From IMG/VR virus record IMGVR_UViG_3300046369_001028, positions 1-43,179 of that record: DNA of 43,179 nt; one strand, 5' to 3'. Made by a program: the position numbers and the translations under genes. Positions 1 to 7,628 of the stretch are shown here, piece after piece (the first letter of the stretch is position 1; the number at the start of each line of letters is the position of its first letter). The notes beneath the pieces were generated by a model. It did no database searches, was not told the origin of the DNA, and saw only the letters and a program-made list of their open reading frames with translations. The stretch is from a virus.

Positions 1-485
1 ACAATGCTTACGAAGGTGGTTATATAGACCATGTTATGAATGTGGCGAGAAACTCACTTCGTATGATGAAACTCTACAAAGAAGCTGGTGGAATTATAGA
101 TTTTACACAAGAAGAATTATTATTCGCTGCATTCCATCACGATTTAGGTAAACTTGGTGATAAGGGTAAACTACATTATTTAACTAATGATAGCGACTGG
201 CATGTTAAGAATCGAGGAGAAACTTACAAAAGAAATACAGAGTTATCTTATTTAACACATACTGATAGAACATTTTTCTTACTTCAAAAGTATGGTATAA
301 CTTATGCAGAAAATGAATATTTTGGAATCAAACTTACTGATGGTATGTATGATGAAGATAACGTAAAATACTATAAAGTATTTGATGTATCAAAATATCT
401 AAAAAGTAATATTCAATATATTCTTCATTGGGCAGACCATATGAGTACTACAATCGAAAGAGATATAGAACTTAAACAAAAATAA
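1..485 (+). CDS. HD-domain phosphohydrolase, 5' end outside window
   Basis: The reading frame is open to the left edge (first full codon at position 3), so the gene starts upstream. The ATG at 36 would cut off the conserved YEGGYIDHVMNV segment, whose His is likely the first metal ligand of an HD domain. The HHDLGK motif, at residues 34-39 counted from that ATG, is the hallmark HD pair. HD proteins hydrolyse phosphate esters, often of nucleotides; the substrate here cannot be told. A late HWADHMST segment could supply the last metal-binding Asp. The stop lies 3 nt before the asparagine synthetase start, so the two are probably co-transcribed. The fold is well supported, the substrate is not. 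Confidence 0.8.
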   Translation, partial: NAYEGGYIDHVMNVARNSLRMMKLYKEAGGIIDFTQEELLFAAFHHDLGKLGDKGKLHYLTNDSDWHVKNRGETYKRNTELSYLTHTDRTFFLLQKYGITYAENEYFGIKLTDGMYDEDNVKYYKVFDVSKYLKSNIQYILHWADHMSTTIERDIELKQK

Positions 486-488
486 CGT

Positions 489-2186
489 ATGTGTGGAATC
501 TTAGGAGGTAATCTCTTTAAGAACAACGATGACATGAAGAATGGACTTACTTCTATGATGCATCGTGGTACTGATGGGAATACTATAATATCATTTAAGA
601 ATAATATGAAGTTATCTCATAACCGATTATCTATTCAAGATTTATCAAAAGCAGCAGGCCAACCAATACCATCAGAAGATGAAAGATATTGGATTGCTTT
701 CAATGGTGAATTATGGAAATCAACATTTAAAAAGTTTGATAAAAAACTTAGGTCAAAATATAATTTTACAACAGAAAAATCTGATACTGAGTTATTACTT
801 TATATTCTAATTGATAATATAGATAATCTTGAGTCAATAATGAATGAAATAGAGGGAATGTTTTCATTTGCTTTATATGATAAAAAAGAAGATAAAACAA
901 TTCTTGGTAGAGATTTTATGGGTAGATTGCCTTTTTATTATTACTATGATAATATTGGTTTTGTATTTTCAAGTGAAGTAAAGGGATTAACTGAATCAAT
1001 GGATGATTTAAAATATTTTCACATTGATAAAGGTTCTCGTTTTAATTCAAAATATAAAGCAGAGGAAAAGATAAAAATAGTTGAACCAGGTACTTTGATA
1101 ACCTTTGAATCAGATAAAACATTAGAAGGATATAAAAAATCAGAAACAGTTTGGTTTGATTTTAAACCATCACCATTTGATAAAAAACACTTAACAGGAT
1201 ATTATCCAAGAACCGAAGAAGAGTTTAGTTTATATGAAAATGAAGATAAAGGAATTGATTACTATTCATCTGAATTTAAAAGATTATTAGAAGAAGCTGT
1301 TGATGATGAAATGATTGCAGATGTTCCTATTTGTACAATTCTTAGTGGAGGTATTGATAGTACTATTATCAGTTATATACTTTCTAAGAAACTAAAAAAA
1401 CAAGGAAAACGATTAACTGCATATGTTGTTAATGTAAATAAGAGTAGAAAAACAAAAGTAAAAGATGATTTATACTACGCTACATTAGCTGCTAAATTAT
1501 TTGATATTGATTTAAAAGTTATTAATTATGATGAAATTGATGTAAAAAGAAAATTAATACATTCAATATGGGCATCTGAAACTCATAAATGGACTCAAAT
1601 ATCTCCTGCAGTTATACAACTTGCATTAGCATGGCAAATAAGAAAAGATGGATTTAAAGTTGTATTTGGTGGAGAGGGAGCTGATGAAATATTTGCTTCA
1701 TATGGTGATGTAAAAAGATTCTGTTGGCATAAACCAATTTGGTATCATCAAAAGAGAGTTAATTTGATTAATAACTTACATAAAAGTAATCTTATTAGAA
1801 CAAATAAAGCAATGATGTATGGTGGTGAGGTAGAATTAAGAACTCCATTTATTAATAAAAAGGTTATTGATTTTGGATTAAGAATACCTACAAAATACAG
1901 AGATGATAAGGAAGGAACAGGTCAAAGAATGAAATATGTTCTAAGAAAGGCCTTTGAAAAAGAAATAGGTTCATTAGATACAGAACTCTTATGGAGACCA
2001 AAGAAAACATTCCAAGTTGGTGCACATAGTGATTTCTTAAAAAAACCTATTTGGAAAACGAAAATAGAAGATATATTTGAACAATTATTTATAGAAAAAA
2101 ATGACAATATCGAAATACGAGAGTTGCTTGCTCAAGGACAAAGCGGACATAACCGAGGTAGTATTGCAGAGATTACCATCGATTAA
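489..2186 (+). CDS. asnB: Asparagine synthetase-type glutamine amidotransferase
   Basis: A 565-residue class II glutamine-dependent amidotransferase fused to an ATP-dependent synthase domain. Cys2 of the MCGILGG start is the N-terminal nucleophile once Met is removed, which fixes the start. RGTDG (26-30), FNGELW (71-76) and SDTE (98-101) form the glutaminase site. The C-terminal half has the PP-loop SGGIDST (286-292) and GGEGADE (394-400). The family releases ammonia from glutamine and transfers it to an AMP-activated carboxylate, classically aspartate. Length is normal for AsnB. The following dehydrogenase and PLP-enzyme genes suggest a dedicated small pathway, so the acceptor may not be aspartate. 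Its last 86 nt overlap the next gene in another frame. Confidence 0.9.
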   Translation: MCGILGGNLFKNNDDMKNGLTSMMHRGTDGNTIISFKNNMKLSHNRLSIQDLSKAAGQPIPSEDERYWIAFNGELWKSTFKKFDKKLRSKYNFTTEKSDTELLLYILIDNIDNLESIMNEIEGMFSFALYDKKEDKTILGRDFMGRLPFYYYYDNIGFVFSSEVKGLTESMDDLKYFHIDKGSRFNSKYKAEEKIKIVEPGTLITFESDKTLEGYKKSETVWFDFKPSPFDKKHLTGYYPRTEEEFSLYENEDKGIDYYSSEFKRLLEEAVDDEMIADVPICTILSGGIDSTIISYILSKKLKKQGKRLTAYVVNVNKSRKTKVKDDLYYATLAAKLFDIDLKVINYDEIDVKRKLIHSIWASETHKWTQISPAVIQLALAWQIRKDGFKVVFGGEGADEIFASYGDVKRFCWHKPIWYHQKRVNLINNLHKSNLIRTNKAMMYGGEVELRTPFINKKVIDFGLRIPTKYRDDKEGTGQRMKYVLRKAFEKEIGSLDTELLWRPKKTFQVGAHSDFLKKPIWKTKIEDIFEQLFIEKNDNIEIRELLAQGQSGHNRGSIAEITID

Positions 2187-2958
2187 CATTTTAGGTGCAT
2201 TTGAAAAACCAACTTTAGATAAAGATAAAGTAAAGGTACTTTCAGTTAAATTTAGTAAGGTTGGTAAAAAAACCTTTACTGATTATAAAAACTTAGAATG
2301 GGTAATATGTCGTTCTCATGGTATTGATAATGTTAATATTGAAGAAGCTAGAAAAAGAAACATAGGTATTGTTGCAACTGCACCAACTGCTAAACCATGT
2401 GCTAATTGGATTCATAGTAAAATTAAAGAAGATGATTCTGTATTAATTTTTGGTAATGGTGCAATATCAAAAGAATTACAAAAGAAAATAGGTAATTTTA
2501 ATCTTGTAAATTCTAAAACATCTCAAGAAGAAATTGATAGATATTTAAAATTCTGTAAAACTATCGTAATTACAATACCTTTTAATAAAAGAACTAAAAA
2601 CTACTTTGATAGAACTTTCTTTTCTAAGATAAAAAATAAAGTAGATATTATTTCTATATCTCGTGGAGAAGTTTTTGATAATGGAGCAATATTGGATTTC
2701 TCAGTAAATAAAAAACTAAGAAATGGACATTTCGATATGTTAACTACTGATGGTAGAAAAAGATTATTAGAAAGAAAAGAAATCAGATACTATGAGCACA
2801 CTTCATGGGAATATAATCAACCAAAGGATTCTCATGGTAAATTAGGTGGTTATGTAAACATTGAGTTTGCAGAGAACTTAAAATTAGTAGTAGATAGTTG
2901 TTTAGAAGATAGAGTACAAGATGCTCATTTAAATAGAATAAAGAATTTATGGTTCTAA
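2101..2958 (+). CDS. D-2-hydroxyacid dehydrogenase-like protein
   Basis: A 285-residue protein of the NAD-dependent D-isomer 2-hydroxyacid dehydrogenase family (SerA/lactate dehydrogenase type). Visible features are the N-terminal WVICRSHGIDNVN segment, the Rossmann loop VLIFGNGAISKEL, the ITIPFNKRTKNYF strand, the SISRGEVFD block that carries the family's substrate-binding Arg, and a late EHTSWEY whose His fits the catalytic base. It is shorter than the usual 310-330 residues. The start at 2101 lies inside asnB (86-nt overlap); there is no in-frame ATG after the asnB stop, and the only other candidates, TTG at 2128 and 2164, also overlap. The stop overlaps the next start by 10 nt. Substrate unknown. 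Confidence 0.78.
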   Translation: MTISKYESCLLKDKADITEVVLQRLPSINILGAFEKPTLDKDKVKVLSVKFSKVGKKTFTDYKNLEWVICRSHGIDNVNIEEARKRNIGIVATAPTAKPCANWIHSKIKEDDSVLIFGNGAISKELQKKIGNFNLVNSKTSQEEIDRYLKFCKTIVITIPFNKRTKNYFDRTFFSKIKNKVDIISISRGEVFDNGAILDFSVNKKLRNGHFDMLTTDGRKRLLERKEIRYYEHTSWEYNQPKDSHGKLGGYVNIEFAENLKLVVDSCLEDRVQDAHLNRIKNLWF

Positions 2959-3800
2959 CACCAATAGAAGAATATAAATTAAAAGGAAAGACAGTTCATG
3001 TCAAACGAGATGATTTAGTTGGAAATGGTACAACTCTTCCTCGTTGGGCAAAGATTGAAGGTATTCGTAAAATATTAGAATCAGATTACATTGATAAATC
3101 AAAACCACTTACACATCTTTCAGTTTATGGAAGTTGGACAGGTTGGGTTTTATCTGTATTATGTAAAGAGTATGGAATTGAATTTATATCTTCATATCCT
3201 AATTCTAAAACTTATCCACCAGAGCTATTGGAAATAATCAAAAGTAATGGTGCTAAGTTAAATCCTTTGAAACCAAATATGATGTCTATTATGGAAAATA
3301 AGTTGCGTAGTATTTCATCAAAGGAAGGGTATCAACAACTTCCGTACGCATTTAATCATCCTGTATATGTTTCATATATGCAAGATAGAATGAAACAAGT
3401 TTTGGAAGAACAAGATTTCGACCATCTTGTAGTATCAATGGGAAGTGGTGTTACCGCTTCTGGTTTGATTAGAGAATTTTTAGAATATAAAGATTGGAAA
3501 GATATCTTAAACAATAAAAGAAAAGTACATACAGTTACAATGTCATCAATTAAATCCACAAAAAAGATTTTAAACGAAAACAAAGCTGGTGATTTAAATA
3601 ACATTAACATTTACAAATCAGAATATGCATTTGATGATTTTATGGATGATGTTTTTGATTGGGATTCAGTTTGGGATTTAAATGAATTTTGGGAGAGAAA
3701 GATGTTTTGGTGGCTGTACAATAATATAGAACAACTTGATGGTAAAATATTGTTTTGGAACATAGGTGGTTCTTATAGAAAATCGTTAAACTTAAAATAA
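2949..3800 (+). CDS. PLP-dependent ACC deaminase/D-cysteine desulfhydrase-like enzyme
   Basis: A 283-residue fold-type II PLP enzyme (tryptophan synthase beta superfamily). KRDDLVGNG (19-27) matches the KREDL opening of ACC deaminases and D-cysteine desulfhydrases, and Lys35 in PRWAKIEGI aligns with their PLP-binding lysine. MGSGVTASGL corresponds to the glycine-rich phosphate-binding loop, and FWNIGGSYRKS closes the fold. Such enzymes carry out beta-elimination, beta-replacement or ring-opening deamination of amino acids. Its start overlaps the dehydrogenase stop, so amidotransferase, dehydrogenase and PLP enzyme form one translational unit. The usual GGNK signature is altered around the lysine, so a non-canonical substrate is likely. 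Confidence 0.75.
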   Translation: MVLTPIEEYKLKGKTVHVKRDDLVGNGTTLPRWAKIEGIRKILESDYIDKSKPLTHLSVYGSWTGWVLSVLCKEYGIEFISSYPNSKTYPPELLEIIKSNGAKLNPLKPNMMSIMENKLRSISSKEGYQQLPYAFNHPVYVSYMQDRMKQVLEEQDFDHLVVSMGSGVTASGLIREFLEYKDWKDILNNKRKVHTVTMSSIKSTKKILNENKAGDLNNINIYKSEYAFDDFMDDVFDWDSVWDLNEFWERKMFWWLYNNIEQLDGKILFWNIGGSYRKSLNLK

Positions 3801-3803
3801 ATA

Positions 3804-3844
3804 AAAAAAGACTTGGATATATGAAAATAATTTCGTATATTGTA
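3804..3844 (+). promoter_or_regulatory. Bacteroidota-type promoter P1 (variant -7 box)
   Basis: TTG at 3813-3815 is followed by 20 nt and then TATATTG at 3836-3842, which lacks one T of the TATATTTG seen in the other copies. Positions 3804-3841 are identical over 38 nt to 21203-21240. It precedes the 822-residue gene. Confidence 0.75.
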
Positions 3845-3864
3845 GGACAATTAAAAATTAAACT

Positions 3865-6333
3865 ATGCTAAAGCAGATTATAGAAAAATGGAAAAATAAT
3901 CGATTGAAAAAAGAAATCGAACATTATTTTACCAAACACGAAGAACAAGTTGCAATTGAAAGTATTGCAAAAGGACTAGGTATTGAAGTATCAGAAGTAT
4001 CAGATTTTTTGTTAACTCTTCAATATCAAAAGCTTGTTTATACTGATATTAATGAACTGAAAACAAGGTTTAAAATCTTTTTAAAAACTAAAAAAGGTAA
4101 ATCTTTATCAGTAACTACTAAACTTTTAATTAACAATTATCAAATCGGTACTTGGGCAAATCTTGTAGTTGAAAAAACTAAAAAACAACTATCTAAACTC
4201 AAAACCTTTATACAATCTCCACAACAAAGGCGTAAATTGTCTGCAATATTTTCAAAGGAAAATTTAAAAAAGGTATTCTCTACTACTTGGAAGAAAAAAG
4301 ATGTAACAGGATTAGTTATCACTCAATTACTTGATGTTAGTATAAGAACTGTTGAGGTAAATTTAAATAAGTTTGAAGAAAAAGGATTAGCAAAAGTATT
4401 TGATGGGGATACCAAATCTCTTTTAATTCTTGATTTTCACGCAGGAAAAGAAATAGCCAGGGTATTTACAGATGATAAGGGTAAAAAATATCATCCTGAT
4501 ATTGAACGATTAGTTATTGACACACCACCTGGTGAAACAAATAAAAAACAACACTCGGCACTTAAGTATGTTATTCTTCAGATGGAAAAAAATAATAAAA
4601 CAAGTGAGGTTTTAGAACTATATCTTACGCCTGAGATTATAAAAAAATATAAACCAGAATTATATGAAAGTTTTCTTAATACAGAGGTTACTTTAAAATT
4701 ACACGATTCAACAGATATATGGGAAAGTATTATATATAATTTAATGTCTATTACATATGCTGGTCACTCGATATCTCAACAAATAATGTCCTTTGTTAGT
4801 TCAAGTTATGAAACACGAGTTTTCACAGGTACTTATTCATTTACAAACATATTTAAAAATTCATTTTTTGCTGATTCTGATACAAAACCAGATTATTTTA
4901 AAAAATTCAGAAACAAAATTCATAAAGGAGAAGATTATGACCAATCTGAGGAATCTTTAATCAATACCATTTGTCAGATTTTCTTTAAAGAAGATGATTT
5001 TAGAATTGATAATTTAATATCATCAAACATACCAGATGTACTTGCAACTCCTTTTCAAACTGAATCATTAGAACTTTCAAAGGATTTTCAAAAAAGATGG
5101 GAACAATCTAATGTAACTGAAAGAATAACTTGGATTAAGAACTGGCAGAAGTTACTTATTTTGATAAAAGAATTTTTATCATTTGATGGTCATATTAAGA
5201 TTTCTGAAAAGTTTGTAAAAGATATGGAAGATGCTATATCACGCAGAGTTAATTTAGAAAGAGATAATGGCAAAATACTAAATGTATCAGATGATGATAC
5301 TAAAAAACTCACTTATAATAATAGTACTTTAAAGAAGTTCAAATTTAAACATTCTGATTATCAACAACTTTTACATATTTGGTTATTTACTCTTGGATTT
5401 ATATTCAACAATTCAAATAAAGAATTAGATAAAAGAAATATTAAAGAGGTCTATAAGAAAATATTGAGTATTTATCAAAATGAATGGTTAAACTTTTTAT
5501 CTAGTAACGAATCACTACATTCAATTTCAGATAAAGTTAAATCATATAATCAAAGAAAAGATAAAGATAATAATCTTGTTAACCAAAAACCTATATCCGC
5601 ACTTAATGTATTAATGAATGTAGATTGGGATTTAAATGTATTAACAAAATTACATTGTGATTTTTATACTAAATACATTAAATTATCACTTGATAGTAGG
5701 TTTATAAAAAACGAAAAGTTAGCTAAAATAAGAGATGAATATGAAGAAGGTTATTATGATTATTTTAAAAAGAAGGTAAAAACTTCATTTAGAATAACTT
5801 CAGATGGTGTGATGTTTTCATGGTCAGAAACCGATGGTGGACATGGAGATAGAGATGATAGAGATACCGTAAGGGAAAATATTTTTTGGGAATATAAAAT
5901 TTATAATAGAGATGAAAATTTAGAAAAATTATATAACAAAAACCCAAAACTGGCTACCTTATTATCATATTGTACTGTTCAAAAAATTCTTAAATATTCA
6001 TTGAAACATACCAAAGAAATACGAGATATTGTAGGTATGGGTGATGAGTTAACTGATGAACAAAATAGGTTATATCAACATCATTTGCAACTTGTTAATA
6101 TCAAAAAGAATATAGAATTTGATTATGAATGGTTATATGGTGAAGTTCTTTCTTCCCACCTAGAAAAATGTAATGAACACAAGTGTTCAGATTACCTATT
6201 AGATGCACCTCAAGATTACATAAATCAAAAAGAAAAGAAATACAATCAACTAATAGAATCATTAGAAGATGGAACTTATTTTACAAAAATAAAAGAAACA
6301 GGTTGTTCTGCAACCTGTAACTCTAACGTATAA
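3865..6333 (+). CDS. Large unknown protein with two winged-helix-like segments
   Basis: An 822-residue protein whose family I do not recognise. Residues 15-60 look like a winged helix-turn-helix (a helix pair around AIESIAKGLGIEVSEVSDFLL, then a short wing). A second similar unit occurs near residues 145-195, with VTGLVITQLLDVSIRTVEVN followed by an acidic wing. The long remainder is mostly helical and charged. Near the end Cys769, His772 and Cys774 plus Cys814 and Cys818 could bind a metal. There are no membrane segments or signal peptide. It has its own promoter and ends 5 nt before an SPPY methyltransferase, so the two probably form a unit. DNA binding is an inference from the helix-turn-helix units. 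Confidence 0.7.
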   Translation: MLKQIIEKWKNNRLKKEIEHYFTKHEEQVAIESIAKGLGIEVSEVSDFLLTLQYQKLVYTDINELKTRFKIFLKTKKGKSLSVTTKLLINNYQIGTWANLVVEKTKKQLSKLKTFIQSPQQRRKLSAIFSKENLKKVFSTTWKKKDVTGLVITQLLDVSIRTVEVNLNKFEEKGLAKVFDGDTKSLLILDFHAGKEIARVFTDDKGKKYHPDIERLVIDTPPGETNKKQHSALKYVILQMEKNNKTSEVLELYLTPEIIKKYKPELYESFLNTEVTLKLHDSTDIWESIIYNLMSITYAGHSISQQIMSFVSSSYETRVFTGTYSFTNIFKNSFFADSDTKPDYFKKFRNKIHKGEDYDQSEESLINTICQIFFKEDDFRIDNLISSNIPDVLATPFQTESLELSKDFQKRWEQSNVTERITWIKNWQKLLILIKEFLSFDGHIKISEKFVKDMEDAISRRVNLERDNGKILNVSDDDTKKLTYNNSTLKKFKFKHSDYQQLLHIWLFTLGFIFNNSNKELDKRNIKEVYKKILSIYQNEWLNFLSSNESLHSISDKVKSYNQRKDKDNNLVNQKPISALNVLMNVDWDLNVLTKLHCDFYTKYIKLSLDSRFIKNEKLAKIRDEYEEGYYDYFKKKVKTSFRITSDGVMFSWSETDGGHGDRDDRDTVRENIFWEYKIYNRDENLEKLYNKNPKLATLLSYCTVQKILKYSLKHTKEIRDIVGMGDELTDEQNRLYQHHLQLVNIKKNIEFDYEWLYGEVLSSHLEKCNEHKCSDYLLDAPQDYINQKEKKYNQLIESLEDGTYFTKIKETGCSATCNSNV

Positions 6334-6338
6334 AATAA

Positions 6339-7592
6339 ATGAATAGTATAGAATCAATACTAAATAAATACAAAAAGGGTACTTACGAAGGCGAATATCC
6401 TACTGTTTCTGAATCAGATTTTAATTTACTTAAAACTTTTGATAAGTTAAAAGTAAAGGAAGCTTTGGCAGACTTGTTTATGGAGTATCCTCTACCTTTG
6501 GCCACAAAAAAGTATTCATGGGAAGATGTTAGGGATGAGTACCTTAAACTTAAGGGAGTTCGTTGGAATACATTGTTACTTGAAGATGAGTGGTATCAAA
6601 GGCAATCAAGAGAATCTAAGTATCCTTTAACATATGAAGGTAAACAACTTTATTTTAGAAGATATAATTTAGGTAACTTATCAAGTAATAAATTTTTTGA
6701 AGAGGAACGATTTGGAGTTGAATCTTCAGGTTATCCATCTGGTACAAGAACATGGAATACAAGAGCCTTTATGGTTACTTTGATGGGTGCCGCTTATACT
6801 TTAAAACTACCAAAAATCGGAAGAAGGGAATTGAGAACAATGGTAGGATTGAGAAAATATATCGCGTCTCAGCATAAACCTTGTATCACAAAAGCACTTA
6901 CTGAATATTTTGGTAGTGAGAAAATGCTTGATTTTTCTGCAGGATGGGGAGATAGGTTATGTGGAGCTATGGCAAGTGAAACAATAAATCATTATGTTGG
7001 CATAGACCCAAGAACTCAGAATCACCCAATATATAAAAACCAAGTAGAGTTTTATCAAAAACATACTTCATTCTTTGAGAATCCAACAAAGGTAGATTTA
7101 CATGAATCACCGGCAGAAGATTTTGATTATTCAGATTACCAAGATTATTTTGATTTGGTTTTTACTTCACCACCTTATTTTAATGTAGAGAGATATAGTA
7201 ATGATGATACTCAAAGTTGGATTAGATATGAATCAATTCAATCATGGAATAAAGATTTTTTACACAAAACTTTAGAAAAAGTTATACCAACTGTAAAAAA
7301 AGGTGGTAAGATTGCAATCAATATCGCAGATGTTTACACTTCAGAAAAAGGTGGTGGTGGAAAAAATTGGAAAGAAATAACACAACCAATGTGTAAGTTT
7401 ATAGAATCAAAGGGATTAACTTACAAAGGTTGTATTGGTATGGAACTTGCAAAAAGACCTAATAGTGGTGGAGCAGGAACTGTAAAACAAACTGAACATA
7501 ATCAAAATCAGTATAAACAAGAAACTTTAAAGAACTCAGAAGAAAATCAAGATAAAAGATTTTGTGAGCCGATTTGGATATTTGAAAAATAA
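6339..7592 (+). CDS. SPPY-motif SAM-dependent DNA methyltransferase-like protein (paralogue A)
   Basis: A 417-residue protein with a Rossmann methyltransferase core. DFSAGWGDRL (198-207) is the SAM-binding motif I in an unusual SGWG form, GIDPR (221-225) is the following acidic strand, and TSPPYF (276-281) is the catalytic motif IV, usual for amino-methyltransferases acting on cytosine N4 or adenine N6. The first 190 residues are a separate N-terminal region with no clear match. It is clearly related to the protein at 13143-14780: both share the motif order, the spacing after SPPYF and an INIADV/WNIADI strand. No partner restriction enzyme is visible. Its last codons overlap promoter P2. DNA as substrate is inferred. 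Confidence 0.72.
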   Translation: MNSIESILNKYKKGTYEGEYPTVSESDFNLLKTFDKLKVKEALADLFMEYPLPLATKKYSWEDVRDEYLKLKGVRWNTLLLEDEWYQRQSRESKYPLTYEGKQLYFRRYNLGNLSSNKFFEEERFGVESSGYPSGTRTWNTRAFMVTLMGAAYTLKLPKIGRRELRTMVGLRKYIASQHKPCITKALTEYFGSEKMLDFSAGWGDRLCGAMASETINHYVGIDPRTQNHPIYKNQVEFYQKHTSFFENPTKVDLHESPAEDFDYSDYQDYFDLVFTSPPYFNVERYSNDDTQSWIRYESIQSWNKDFLHKTLEKVIPTVKKGGKIAINIADVYTSEKGGGGKNWKEITQPMCKFIESKGLTYKGCIGMELAKRPNSGGAGTVKQTEHNQNQYKQETLKNSEENQDKRFCEPIWIFEK

Positions 7593-7608
7593 TTCGTATA
7601 TTTGTATA
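7574..7608 (+). promoter_or_regulatory. Bacteroidota-type promoter P2 for DNA polymerase
   Basis: TTG at 7574-7576, 20 nt spacer, TATATTTG at 7597-7604, with TTCG just before the -7 box. The -33 element lies inside the last codons of the methyltransferase gene. The DNA polymerase start follows 24 nt after the -7 box. Confidence 0.82.
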
Positions 7609-7628
7609 ATAAAATAAAACAGTAGAAT

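Noticed and set aside
2949-3800. Cysteine synthase or threonine synthase for the PLP enzyme
   Set aside because: The KRDDL start and Lys position match the ACC deaminase/D-cysteine desulfhydrase branch better than the cysteine synthase pattern.
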